NCBI GenBank assembly: GCA_937958815.1 | Contig: CALGMR010000006.1 | Location: 1 to 64,000, forward strand | Origin: an uncultured Rhizobiaceae group bacterium | Lineage (GTDB): Bacteria; Pseudomonadota; Alphaproteobacteria; Rhizobiales; Rhizobiaceae | DNA: 64,000 nt | Direction of reading: 5' to 3' | Shown: in pieces, positions 55,592 through 64,000 of the stretch | How the letters are laid out: each line of letters opens with the position of its first letter | Numbering within the stretch: the stretch's first letter is position 1 | The notes under the pieces: model-generated | Database searches by the model: none | What the model was told of the DNA's origin: nothing | Seen by the model: only the letters and a program-made list of their open reading frames with translations | Translations under genes and position numbers: made by a program

Positions 55592-56245
55592 ATGACAAAG
55601 CTTAAAGTTGCCGTTCTGATTTCTGGCCGAGGCACCAATATGGGTGCCCTCGCCCGTGCGACCATGGACCCGGACTTTCCAGCTGAAATCGTGATGGTTT
55701 TGTCGAACCGGCCCCATGTGGCGGGTTTGGACCTTGCGCAAGAACATGGAATTCCAATTCGCGTCATAGATCACAAAGAATACGAAAGCCGCGAAGACCA
55801 CGAGATAGCCGTAACCGAAGCACTAAAAGAGGCCGACGCTGAACTGGTTTGCTTGGCGGGTTACATGCGTATTTTGGGCGAAACATTTGTCAATGAATGG
55901 CGTGGGCGTTTGATCAACATACACCCAAGCCTGCTGCCGTCATTCCGCGGAATTGAGACCCATGAACGCGCGCTGGAACGCGGCATTCGCATTCATGGCT
56001 GTTCGGTCCATTTTGTAAACGCTGAACTGGATGCTGGGCCAATCATCGCCCAAGCTGCCGTGCCAGTTGTGCCTGGCGATACACCGGATACGTTGGCCGA
56101 TCGCGTGCTGGAAGCCGAGCACGTGCTTTATCCCCACGCGCTTTCACTGATAGCGACAAACAAGGTCAGGTGGTCAGGCGACAGTGCAGTCGCTGACAAC
56201 GATGTGGAAGCAAGTGACGTCGCCATTTTCGCACCAGTCGATTAA
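55592..56245 (+). CDS. purN: phosphoribosylglycinamide formyltransferase
   Basis: Transfers formyl from 10-formyl-THF to glycinamide ribonucleotide, the third purine step. 217 residues from the ATG at 55592 (the track's 55589 is a TTG). VLISGRGTNMGALARA, the active-site HPSLLPSFRG, and GCSVHFVNAELDAGPII are conserved. The gene overlaps the end of the convergent oxidoreductase gene by 4 nt. It is almost certainly co-translated with purM. Confidence 0.97.
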   Translation: MTKLKVAVLISGRGTNMGALARATMDPDFPAEIVMVLSNRPHVAGLDLAQEHGIPIRVIDHKEYESREDHEIAVTEALKEADAELVCLAGYMRILGETFVNEWRGRLINIHPSLLPSFRGIETHERALERGIRIHGCSVHFVNAELDAGPIIAQAAVPVVPGDTPDTLADRVLEAEHVLYPHALSLIATNKVRWSGDSAVADNDVEASDVAIFAPVD

Positions 56246-58344
56246 GCAGCTTCGAGTCGCACTTTTGTGTCATGAAAAGACGCTGCACCATGGGGTGCAC
56301 TTGTGTCAGCGCTTGTTAAAGTGTTGATGCCTCGCCCGTCTTCATGGGCTTTGTTGGGCCAGATTCCCTCACACACAACCACGCCGCGTTTCACCCCATC
56401 AAACAATTTCACATGAACGATCACTGCGCCACGTTGATTGACGAGACGCACTTTTGTTCCTTCTTCAAACTCTAACTGAGCTGCATCTTCTGGGTGGAGC
56501 AAGACACACGGGCGCACCTCTTTTTTGATTGAAGCATCGGTATTGTTAAACGTGGAATTCAGAAACGAACGCGCTGGCGATGTGGTCATCCTAAACGGAT
56601 GTTCGCTATCTGCGTTTTCAGTGACATCCCAATGATCGGGAAATGTGGGCGCATCATCAACGGGGCCTTGTAGACCCATGGTTTCTGGTGGCCTGCCCCA
56701 CGGGACATCGTGCCAATCTGCTTTCAAGTGAAACTTTCCATCCCCATGGGCAAAGCCCTTTGCAAAGTGGCTGGTTTCAAAATCGGGTTGGCAATCTATC
56801 CATTTGTCGCGCTGAATATCTTCCAAACTTCCCCGACCACTGCGCTGTAGCAAGTCATCAATCAATTCATTGGCTGTCAGACCGAAGCCAGATTGATTTG
56901 CAATACCCAAACGCTTGGCCAATTCTTCAACAACGAAAAGGTTCGTTCGACATGTTGCGGGGCCCTCAATTAGTTTTGGCCCAAGAATGATGTGCTGATG
57001 TCCACCGCCGCGATAAATATCGTCATGTTCCACAAACATGGTGGCGGGCAAAACAATGTCGGCCAATTCAGCAGTTTCGGTCATAAATTGTTCGTGGACG
57101 GCGACAAACAAATCTTCACGCGCAAACCCCTCTTTGACCAGTTCTTGTTCGGGCGCGACTGATACAGGATTTGTGTTTTGCACCAACATGGCCGTCACAG
57201 GCGGGCCATCGTATAGTGAGGCCTTATCGCCTGTCAGCACCCGTCCTATTTTAGACTGATCCATTGATCTGACATTGGGATCGTCAAACTCACCTCCCTG
57301 GATGAAACTTCCATCCATTGCGTAAATTGCGGCGTTGGAATGAAATGCTCCGCCACCTTCATATTGCCATGCCCCCAAAACAGTGCAGATGCAGGTGGCT
57401 GCATGCATATTTACGGCGCCATTTCGGGTGCGGGTGAAACCATATCCCATTCGAAAATAGGTTCTCGGCCGTTCGCCCAAGAGCTTTGCAAACTCTTCAA
57501 TCTCTTCGACCGTGAGACCTGTGATGTCAGCTGCCCATTGCGGCGTTCTGGCTTGCAGATGTGATTCAAGTTCGTCCGGTACGTCGCTGTATTCTTTCAA
57601 GAATTCACGGTCCGCTTTTCCATCGCGGAACAGGCAATGCATTACCGCACATGCTAATGCCCCGTCTGTACCCGGGCGCAGCACCAAACCCAAATCGGCT
57701 TGTCTCACAGTGTCGTTTTCATACACATCAATCGCGACAATTTTTGCGCCTCGGTTTTTGCGCGCTTTCACCGCATGGGTCATCACATTAACCTGTGTGG
57801 AAACAGCATTCGTGCCCCAAATTACAACGCAATCAGACACGGCCATTTCACGCGGATCCGGCCCCATAAGTTTACCCGTTGCCGCAGCAAAACCTGTCCA
57901 TGCATTTGTGATGCAGATTGTATCATATTGTTTTGACCAACGCTTTGCGTGGCGTAAGCGGTTGATCGAATCTCGCTGCACCAAACCCATCGTGCCCGCG
58001 TAAACATACGGCCACACAGTTTCAGAACCGAATTTCTGTTCGGCTTGAATGAATTTCTCAGCGATCATATCCAGCGCGTCAGACCAATCAATGTCACCCC
58101 ACTGCCCGCTTCCTTTTGCGCCTTTGCGCATAACGGGCTTTAGCAACCGATCAGGATGGTTCACACGGTCCGCATAGCGTGCAACTTTTGCGCAGATCAC
58201 ACCATCGGTATAGGTGTTTTCGCGAGACCCTCTCACACGGCCAATCTTGTTGTTCGGCAACACCTCTACATCCAGCGCGCACGTGGACGGGCAATCGTGG
58301 GGACAAGCGGAATGGAGCGTTTTTATGTCGACTTGCTTGTTCAT
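56242..58344 (-). CDS. molybdopterin oxidoreductase of the DMSO reductase family, single subunit
   Basis: 700 residues with no signal peptide, so cytoplasmic. N-terminal 4Fe-4S site: SACPHDCPSTCALDV and later GVICAKVARYADR. The molybdenum-cofactor domains follow (RRTYFRMGYGF-type region, TRTRNGAVNMHAA) and a C-terminal guanine-dinucleotide-binding half (VLLHPEDAAQLEFEEGTKVRLVNQRGAV). It resembles formate-dehydrogenase/nitrate-reductase-type subunits, but no partner subunit is adjacent, so the substrate is open. It overlaps purN tail-to-tail by 4 nt and is divergent from rlmJ. Confidence 0.88.
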   Translation of the reverse strand: MNKQVDIKTLHSACPHDCPSTCALDVEVLPNNKIGRVRGSRENTYTDGVICAKVARYADRVNHPDRLLKPVMRKGAKGSGQWGDIDWSDALDMIAEKFIQAEQKFGSETVWPYVYAGTMGLVQRDSINRLRHAKRWSKQYDTICITNAWTGFAAATGKLMGPDPREMAVSDCVVIWGTNAVSTQVNVMTHAVKARKNRGAKIVAIDVYENDTVRQADLGLVLRPGTDGALACAVMHCLFRDGKADREFLKEYSDVPDELESHLQARTPQWAADITGLTVEEIEEFAKLLGERPRTYFRMGYGFTRTRNGAVNMHAATCICTVLGAWQYEGGGAFHSNAAIYAMDGSFIQGGEFDDPNVRSMDQSKIGRVLTGDKASLYDGPPVTAMLVQNTNPVSVAPEQELVKEGFAREDLFVAVHEQFMTETAELADIVLPATMFVEHDDIYRGGGHQHIILGPKLIEGPATCRTNLFVVEELAKRLGIANQSGFGLTANELIDDLLQRSGRGSLEDIQRDKWIDCQPDFETSHFAKGFAHGDGKFHLKADWHDVPWGRPPETMGLQGPVDDAPTFPDHWDVTENADSEHPFRMTTSPARSFLNSTFNNTDASIKKEVRPCVLLHPEDAAQLEFEEGTKVRLVNQRGAVIVHVKLFDGVKRGVVVCEGIWPNKAHEDGRGINTLTSADTSAPHGAASFHDTKVRLEAA

Positions 58345-58419
58345 CCTAGATCAGACCTGTTCAATTGCCGTCACACTTGATAGCAAGGCTTTTGTCTTTC
58401 GCAAACAGGCTTTTGCCCG

Positions 58420-59256
58420 ATGAATTACCGCCACGCTTTTCACGCTGGAAATTTCGCCGATGTGTTCAAACACATTTTCTTGGCGCGCATGATCACATAT
58501 ATGCAGCGCAAAGATAAGGCGTTTCGGGTCTATGACACCCATTCTGGCCTCGGCATTTACGATCTGGCATCCATAGAAGCTGAAAAAACGGGCGAATGGA
58601 TCGACGGTGTCGACAAGGTTATGAAAGCCAAGCCACCAAAGGAAGTTGGACGCTTGCTGACCGAGTGGGAAAGCGCCGTTGAAGCCGCAGGCGAGCAAAA
58701 ATATCCCGGATCGCCATTTGTGGCGCGGCATTTGTTGCGCAAACAGGACAGGCTGGCGCTGTATGAGCTGCATCCAGAAGATCAAGAAGTCTTGGCGGAG
58801 AACTTTGCGGGCGACTTCCAGACCCGTGTGAACCACCTGGATGGTTGGCTTGTTCCGAATTCCCATATCCCGCCCAAGGAAGCGCGGGGAATTATGCTTA
58901 TCGACCCTCCTTTTGAAGATGGGCACGATTTTGACCGCATGATTGATGCACTGGAAAAAGCGCGCAAACGCTGGGCGGGCGGAACCATTGCCCTGTGGTA
59001 TCCCGTGAAAAAGCGCGATCACACCGATGAATGGCTTGGAACGCTGAAAAGTCTACAATTTCCCAAACTGCTGAATGCGGAAATTTACATTCGTGAACCA
59101 AGATCTGCATCCATGTTGAACGGATGTGGCATGGTGATCGCCAACCCACCGTTCACACTGGCCAATGAACTGCATATTTTGTTGCCGTGGTTGGCCGAAG
59201 TGATGAAAAAAGATCGTGGCTCTGGCTACCGCCTGCAAGACTTATCACACCGTTGA
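58420..59256 (+). CDS. rlmJ: 23S rRNA (adenine2030-N6)-methyltransferase
   Basis: Methylates A2030 of 23S rRNA. 278 residues. N-terminal MNYRHAFHAGNFADVFKHIFL, the SAM site YDTHSGLGIYDL, and the catalytic LIDPPFEDGHDF match the RlmJ family. No other methyltransferase motif set fits as well. It is monocistronic, divergent from the molybdopterin gene, with a small secreted-protein gene following in the same direction. Confidence 0.93.
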   Translation: MNYRHAFHAGNFADVFKHIFLARMITYMQRKDKAFRVYDTHSGLGIYDLASIEAEKTGEWIDGVDKVMKAKPPKEVGRLLTEWESAVEAAGEQKYPGSPFVARHLLRKQDRLALYELHPEDQEVLAENFAGDFQTRVNHLDGWLVPNSHIPPKEARGIMLIDPPFEDGHDFDRMIDALEKARKRWAGGTIALWYPVKKRDHTDEWLGTLKSLQFPKLLNAEIYIREPRSASMLNGCGMVIANPPFTLANELHILLPWLAEVMKKDRGSGYRLQDLSHR

Positions 59257-59332
59257 TAGTTGGCTTGGATCATTGACCAGGCTCAGCTTGTAACGCATCT
59301 TAGGCCATCTCTGATTCAAATTGGATTGTGTC

Positions 59333-59764
59333 GTGTTTCAAAGTCTTGCCCAGGTCGTTGCCGCGTTGTTTATCGCCATGTCTGCCCTGATTGGGACCGC
59401 GTTTGCGGGGCCATTGGACAAGTTTGTACAGCCCGCTTTTCCTCAATGCCACAATGTGAAAGTGCTTGGGAAAATTGTTGAGCGGTTCAATTGGGCCGAA
59501 GAAAACACTTGGAAGCGCGGCTTTTTCCTCCAAGACATCGAACGCGTGCGTGAACGTGTGGTTCAAAACCATCCCGACAGGTTGATCCCGCGCCGCTATT
59601 GCCGAGCCCATGCACGCTTGACCAATGGCCGCCATCCCACTCTGTTTTTTCTGATTGAAGGCGGGCAAGGTTTTGCAGGCAATAGTTTCAACGTGGAATT
59701 TTGCCTCAACGGGTATGACCGTTGGAACGAATATAATGGCTCCTGCCGCACCCTCAATTACTAA
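59333..59764 (+). CDS. small exported cysteine-containing protein
   Basis: 143 residues from the GTG at 59333 (the TTG at 59321 is the track start). The N-terminal hydrophobic segment (VVAALFIAMSALIGTAFAGP) looks like a signal peptide cleaved near AFAG. The mature part has four cysteines (PQCHNV, RYCRAH, EFCLNG, GSCRTL) and aromatic residues, so disulfide bonds in the periplasm are likely. No known family. It sits between rlmJ and the GST gene, all plus strand. Confidence 0.65.
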   Translation: MFQSLAQVVAALFIAMSALIGTAFAGPLDKFVQPAFPQCHNVKVLGKIVERFNWAEENTWKRGFFLQDIERVRERVVQNHPDRLIPRRYCRAHARLTNGRHPTLFFLIEGGQGFAGNSFNVEFCLNGYDRWNEYNGSCRTLNY

Positions 59765-59776
59765 ACTGGATTGAAA

Positions 59777-60376
59777 ATGTTGAAATTCTTATCGGCTGGC
59801 GCCTCGCCCTACGTTGCAAAGGCCGCCATGGCCGCCAAACACGCTGGAGTGGCCGTGGAAACAATCGCCGTGGACGCCACCAATGGTGACCCGCAGTTGG
59901 ATGCCGCGAACCCTTTGTCGAAGATTCCTTGTCTGGTTCTTGAAGACGGTAGCGGCGTGTATGACAGCCGTGCGATTACGCGTTATCTTGATCGAACTGG
60001 CAAGGGAAATCTGTTTCCCAAAAATGATCCGGAATTGGCTGCAGCTGAGCTGATGGAAGCCCATTGTGACGGGATCAATGATTGCGCAGTCGGATACATG
60101 TATGAAATGCGCTTTCGTCCTGAAGAAAAGGTTCATCAACCTTGGTTGGACCGTCTTTGGGGCAAAGCTGAGCGTGGGTTGGATGCCTTAAAGGGCAATC
60201 TTCCACCTTCCAAAAGTGAAATTCACATTGGCTCAATCGCCTTGGCCGCAACGCTTGGCTATCTTGATCTGAGGTTTACTGGCAAATGGGAAGATGGCCG
60301 TTCGGAACTCGTGGAATGGCGCGATGAATTTGATAAAAATCATCCTGAATTAAAAGCTCTAAAACCAAAAGCTTGA
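59777..60376 (+). CDS. glutathione S-transferase family protein
   Basis: 199 residues from the ATG at 59777 (the track's 59771 is a TTG). Thioredoxin-like N-terminal domain (SAGASPYVAKAAMAAKHAGV, then NPLSKIPCLVLEDGSGVYDSRAI, the glutathione-binding cis-Pro and Ser region) and an all-helical C-terminal domain. The substrate is unknown; it could be a detoxifying or bacterial-specific GST. It follows the secreted-protein gene by 12 nt. Confidence 0.9.
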   Translation: MLKFLSAGASPYVAKAAMAAKHAGVAVETIAVDATNGDPQLDAANPLSKIPCLVLEDGSGVYDSRAITRYLDRTGKGNLFPKNDPELAAAELMEAHCDGINDCAVGYMYEMRFRPEEKVHQPWLDRLWGKAERGLDALKGNLPPSKSEIHIGSIALAATLGYLDLRFTGKWEDGRSELVEWRDEFDKNHPELKALKPKA

Positions 60377-60465
60377 AACTAAAAAATTGAAACCCATATA
60401 GGCAGTCACTACGCTGGGAATGGTGCATTCATTTTTGGCCCAATCACTGTTTTACCGGTCAATTT

Positions 60466-61413
60466 ATGCTCGTCTATTTGCTTTTCATTCTTGGATTAGT
60501 GCTGCTTGTTGTGGGCGGTGATTGGTTGGTGAAAGGCTCGGTCGGACTGGCAGAAAAACTTTCCATACCGCCTTTGATCATTGGTTTGACGATCGTCGCT
60601 TTCGGCACTTCGGCACCTGAACTCGTTATTTCGTTGCGGGCGGCTCTTTCTGGAAATGGTGGCATTGCCGTGGGCAATGTGGTGGGTTCAAACATCGCCA
60701 ATGTGCTGTTGGTTTTAGGTGTCCCAGCTTTATTTGCATCTATTGCCTGCGCTGAAAAAGGGATTAAAACCTCCCTCTTTTTCCTCATCGGTCTGACGGT
60801 CGCTTTCATGTTGCAAATGGCTTATGGGCCGATTAACAGAATTGACGGTTTGCTTCTGTTAACGTGTTTGGCGGCATTCCTGACCCAGCAGATATTGGCC
60901 GCGCGACGTCACAAAAAATCTGAAGCGGGTGCTGACTACAAGGAAGAAGTCGGCAACATCCCGCGAAGTGGGCTCATCATCAGCGGGTTTATGGCTGCCG
61001 GTCTCATTGCTTTGCCTTTAGGGGCCACATTCACAGTGGATTCTGCCGTCGACATCGCCACACGCTGGAACATTTCCAAAGAAGTCATTGGTCTGACGAT
61101 TGTTGCCATCGGAACGTCACTTCCTGAACTGGCCACAGGAATTATGGCTGCCCGTCAAAAAAATGCATCCGTAGCCGTGGGCAATATTATCGGTTCAAAC
61201 CTTTTCAATATCGCTGCAATTATGGGAGTCACGGCCACAGTGACGAATGTCCCCGTGGGCGATCACATCATAAACTTTGATATGTGGGTTATGTTGGCTG
61301 TGACTCTATTGCTGATTGCGCTGCCAGTCTTCAAAGTCACACTTGGACGCACAGCGGGATGTGTTTTGACGATGGCCTATGTGGCTTACCTCTTCACAAC
61401 CGCTGCTCATTAA
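60466..61413 (+). CDS. calcium/sodium antiporter (YrbG/CaCA family)
   Basis: 315 residues, about ten helices in two inverted halves, each with the family's alpha-repeat: GLTIVAFGTSAPELVISLRAAL near residue 40 and GLTIVAIGTSLPELATGIMAARQ near residue 210, with NVVGSNIANVLLVLG and NIIGSNLFNIAAIMG. Such proteins exchange Ca2+ or other cations for Na+ in the inner membrane. It lies in a plus-strand run, 89 nt after the GST gene and 24 nt before the SDR gene. Confidence 0.92.
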   Translation: MLVYLLFILGLVLLVVGGDWLVKGSVGLAEKLSIPPLIIGLTIVAFGTSAPELVISLRAALSGNGGIAVGNVVGSNIANVLLVLGVPALFASIACAEKGIKTSLFFLIGLTVAFMLQMAYGPINRIDGLLLLTCLAAFLTQQILAARRHKKSEAGADYKEEVGNIPRSGLIISGFMAAGLIALPLGATFTVDSAVDIATRWNISKEVIGLTIVAIGTSLPELATGIMAARQKNASVAVGNIIGSNLFNIAAIMGVTATVTNVPVGDHIINFDMWVMLAVTLLLIALPVFKVTLGRTAGCVLTMAYVAYLFTTAAH

Positions 61414-61437
61414 ACAAGGGATGCTTGGGCTCAATCA

Positions 61438-62196
61438 ATGGAAATTCGTAAAACAGCTTTGGTCACCGGTGGTTCTGCCCGAATAGGCAGAGCAATCTGC
61501 GAGGGTTTGGCAAATGCGGGATATGCAGTTGCTGTCCACTACAACGCATCTGGTAAAAACGCTGAGAAAGTGGTTGAGGCTCTGAGAACTCACGGGATAG
61601 AAGCTGTCGCCGTTCAAGCTGACCTTACCAACACAGAGCAGACGCGCGCTTTGATTGGCAAAGTGACCGATGAACTTGGGCCGTTGGGGGTTTTGGTCAA
61701 CAACGCATCCCTGTTTGAAGAAGACAGTTTTGATATGTCGGACGAAAAGTTGTGGGACGCTCATTTCGCGGTTCATGTGAAAGCACCCGCATTGCTGACA
61801 TCGGCCTTTGCGAAACAAGTGAGTGCAGAGGATCAAGGATTGGTGGTGAACATTGTCGATGAGCGCGTGTGGAAACTAACCCCGAATTTTGCATCCTACA
61901 CGCTATCAAAATCAGCTCTTTGGGCCGCGACCAAAACCATGGCACAGAAATTTGCTCCAAAAATTCGGGTTAATGCCATCGGCCCGGGTCCAACCCTGCC
62001 CAGCTATCGTCAATCCGACGAAGATTTTTCCAACCAGTTAAAAACCCTGCCTTTGCAAACGGGGCCTGATCTTACAGATTTCGCCAAGACGATTTTGTAT
62101 TTCACTGAAATGAAGTCGGTGACTGGTCAGATGATCGCGCTCGACGGGGGGCAGCATATCGGCTGGCTAACCCCAGACCAATCACTTCCGGAGTAG
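61438..62196 (+). CDS. SDR-family oxidoreductase (FolM/pteridine-reductase-like)
   Basis: 252 residues. Nucleotide site TGGSARIGRAICEGLANAGYAV, LVNNASLFEEDSFD, and the catalytic Tyr-Lys pair in YTLSKSALWAATK. In this region of rhizobial chromosomes an SDR gene precedes uvrC (my recollection), matching here. Dihydromonapterin/pteridine reductase-like activity is plausible from the ARxG nucleotide turn, but not proved. uvrC follows 51 nt downstream. Confidence 0.87.
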   Translation: MEIRKTALVTGGSARIGRAICEGLANAGYAVAVHYNASGKNAEKVVEALRTHGIEAVAVQADLTNTEQTRALIGKVTDELGPLGVLVNNASLFEEDSFDMSDEKLWDAHFAVHVKAPALLTSAFAKQVSAEDQGLVVNIVDERVWKLTPNFASYTLSKSALWAATKTMAQKFAPKIRVNAIGPGPTLPSYRQSDEDFSNQLKTLPLQTGPDLTDFAKTILYFTEMKSVTGQMIALDGGQHIGWLTPDQSLPE

Positions 62197-62247
62197 GAAA
62201 AGCGTCACGCATTCCGGAATTTGCTTCGCGCATGCTAAAGAGTTGTT

Positions 62248-64000
62248 ATGACTGACTCGCCCGCAAACACCGACCAAACAAAACAACCTGAACGCGCCAA
62301 ACCGCGCGATTCTGGTGATGTGATGTGGGAAGAAGTTGCTCCGCCTTCCGACAAAACAGGCGCGGAAGTCATCGCCGATTTCGTCAAACGGTTGCCATCA
62401 AAGCCTGGTGTCTACCGCATGATGAACAGAGCTGGCGATGTGCTCTATGTGGGCAAAGCAAAAAACCTGAAAAACCGTGTGCAGAACTATGCGCGTGGCG
62501 TGGGACATGGCGGAAATCGCACTGCGCGGATGATTGCCGAAACGGCAAATATGGAGTTCGTGACCACCAACACTGAAACCGAAGCGCTTTTGTTGGAAGC
62601 GAATCTTATCAAGCGTTTGCGCCCGCGCTTTAATGTTTTGATTCGAGACGACAAGTCGTTCCCTTACATCTTGCTTTCCGGTGATCATGAGGCGCCGGGC
62701 CTGTTCAAGTATCGCGGCGCCCGCACACGCAAAGGCCAGTACTACGGCCCCTTTGCCAATGCTGGCGCCGTGAACACGACCATCAATGCACTGCAACGAA
62801 TTTTCTTGATCCGCACGTGCACCGACTCATTTTATGCCAATCGCACGCGTCCTTGTTTGCAGCATCAGATCAAACGATGTGCCGCGCCTTGCACAGGAGA
62901 AATTTCCAAAGAGGGTTATGCGGATTTGGTGAAACAAACCAAAGATTTTCTGACGGGCAAAAGCCACGAAATCAAATCGCGGTTTTCCGAACGAATGCAA
63001 AAAGCTTCTGAGGAACTCGATTTCGAAACCGCCGCAATCTACAGAGATCGCTTGCAGGCTTTGTCTCATGTTCAGGGTCATCAGGGTATCAACCCTCAGA
63101 CGATTACAGAAGCAGATGTGTTCGCCGTTTATCAAGAAGGCGGGCAATTTTGCATACAGGTGTTCTTTTTCCGCACCGGGCAAAATTGGGGCAATCGGGC
63201 TTACTTCCCACGCGCCGACAAAAGTTTTGACGAACGCGAAGTGCTGGAAGCATTCGTCTCGCAATTTTATGACGACAAACCCATTCCCAAACTGGTTTTG
63301 CTCTCTGAAGATATTGAGCAATCGGACTTATTGGCGGAAGCGTTTACGTCAAAGGCTGGGCACAAAGTTCAACTCTACAAACCACAGCGTGGTGAGAAGA
63401 GAGATATTGTCAAACAAGTCCACCGCAATGCCCGTGAAGCCCTAGGGCGTAAGCTTGCCGAGAGTGCGACTCAAACCAAACTCTTAAAAGGGCTGCAGGA
63501 CGTGTTTCAATTGGACACCCTGCCCCGCCGCATCGAAGTTTACGACAATTCCCACATTATGGGTACGAACGCAGTTGGTGGAATGATTGTTGCTGGTGCC
63601 GACGGATTTGCCAAAAACCAGTACCGAAAATTCAACATCAAAGACACAGACCTCACTCCGGGTGATGACTTTGGAATGATGCGGGAAGTCTTTACCCGCA
63701 GATTCTCGCGCTTGTTGAAGGAACATGGAGCACAAGGCCCCACCGATTCAGATCACGACGATGCAGCAATACCGCCTTGGCCGGATCTGGTGTTGATCGA
63801 TGGTGGCGCGGGGCAATTGTCTGCAGTTGAAACGGTGATGGAAGAACTCGGTCTTTCAGGAAAGGTAAATCTCGTTGGGGTCGCCAAGGGACCAGATCGC
63901 GACGCTGGACGCGAAAGGTTTTTCAGAACCGGAATGCAACCGTTTTCTCTGCCTTTGCGAGACCCCACATTGTATTTCATTCAACGCCTGCGTGATGAAG
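62248..64000 (+). CDS. uvrC: excinuclease ABC subunit C (3' end beyond the window)
   Basis: The damage-incising nuclease of nucleotide excision repair. About 584 residues are visible, and the frame is open to the window edge. N-terminal GIY-YIG nuclease domain ([27 protein letters not shown], about 50-140), a cysteine-bearing section ([10 protein letters not shown], about 210), the UVR motif ([24 protein letters not shown], about 245-270) and the RNase H-like second nuclease domain ([18 protein letters not shown] and [14 protein letters not shown]). The final HhH region is not seen. A 25-residue charged N-terminal extension precedes the core. Confidence 0.96.
   Translation, partial: MTDSPANTDQTKQPERAKPRDSGDVMWEEVAPPSDKTGAEVIADFVKRLPSKPGVYRMMNRAGDVLYVGKAKNLKNRVQNYARGVGHGGNRTARMIAETANMEFVTTNTETEALLLEANLIKRLRPRFNVLIRDDKSFPYILLSGDHEAPGLFKYRGARTRKGQYYGPFANAGAVNTTINALQRIFLIRTCTDSFYANRTRPCLQHQIKRCAAPCTGEISKEGYADLVKQTKDFLTGKSHEIKSRFSERMQKASEELDFETAAIYRDRLQALSHVQGHQGINPQTITEADVFAVYQEGGQFCIQVFFFRTGQNWGNRAYFPRADKSFDEREVLEAFVSQFYDDKPIPKLVLLSEDIEQSDLLAEAFTSKAGHKVQLYKPQRGEKRDIVKQVHRNAREALGRKLAESATQTKLLKGLQDVFQLDTLPRRIEVYDNSHIMGTNAVGGMIVAGADGFAKNQYRKFNIKDTDLTPGDDFGMMREVFTRRFSRLLKEHGAQGPTDSDHDDAAIPPWPDLVLIDGGAGQLSAVETVMEELGLSGKVNLVGVAKGPDRDAGRERFFRTGMQPFSLPLRDPTLYFIQRLRDE

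Noticed and set aside
1-64000. tRNA, rRNA, CRISPR, insertion sequence or phage genes
   Set aside because: I looked in all gaps and found no cloverleaf, no repeat-spacer array and no transposase or integrase motifs.

Overview
The window is a gene-dense chromosomal segment of an alphaproteobacterium, most likely of the order Hyphomicrobiales (Rhizobiales). This rests on recognised proteins and gene orders: glyA-nrdR-ribD-ribE-ribH-nusB-thiL, an LdtR-type MarR regulator next to an L,D-transpeptidase, rplM-rpsI-speB-argC, ppk1-ppx beside an Hda-like DnaA paralogue, SDR-uvrC, a Bpt-type leucyltransferase and a Mg-type HemB. GC content looks close to 50%. I cannot name the genus. I saw no rRNA, tRNA, CRISPR array, transposase, phage gene or replication origin.

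Layout. 0.2-7 kb (minus): MFS exporter and the thiL/nusB/ribH/ribE/ribD/nrdR/glyA run (thiamine, riboflavin, one-carbon metabolism). 7-11.5 kb: L,D-transpeptidase, VOC protein, LdtR regulator, small membrane protein and 3-hydroxyisobutyryl-CoA hydrolase. 11.6-17.5 kb (plus): hemB, RDD protein, SLC13/RCK permease, bpt, a PycTM-like membrane protein, an EamA transporter and an orphan Flp pilin. 17.5-29.9 kb: parC, a large secreted unknown, ogt, LysE exporter, secreted hydrolase, GAF protein, pcp, aspS, MFS, rnd. 29.9-37.4 kb (minus): an ammonium transporter fused to GGDEF and EAL domains, glpX, hom, a lipoprotein, MAPEG and an O-acetylhomoserine sulfhydrylase. 37.7-43.9 kb: small P-loop kinase, CoA-binding protein, enoyl-CoA hydratase, PaaI thioesterase, rplM-rpsI, speB, argC. 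44-47.5 kb: LysR regulator, IMPACT-family protein and two secreted proteins. 47.5-54.4 kb: polyphosphate genes ppx and ppk1, hda, PerM/AI-2E permease, CDP-alcohol phosphatidyltransferase. 54.5-64 kb: purM-purN, molybdopterin oxidoreductase, rlmJ, GST, Na/Ca exchanger, SDR and the first part of uvrC, cut by the window edge.

Most genes are housekeeping. The features that stand out are the Amt-GGDEF-EAL fusion (an apparent ammonium-responsive c-di-GMP enzyme), a PycTM-like membrane protein with no cyclase beside it, a consensus-like promoter that would start transcription at a terminator-shaped hairpin in front of rplM, an S9 protein with a lysine-rich insertion of about 23 residues, a 14-bp element shared by the ldtP-like and rplM upstream regions, and paired 7-4-7 inverted repeats 62 bp apart at the start of the LysR gene. 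All calls come from reading the sequence and translations; no database search was run.
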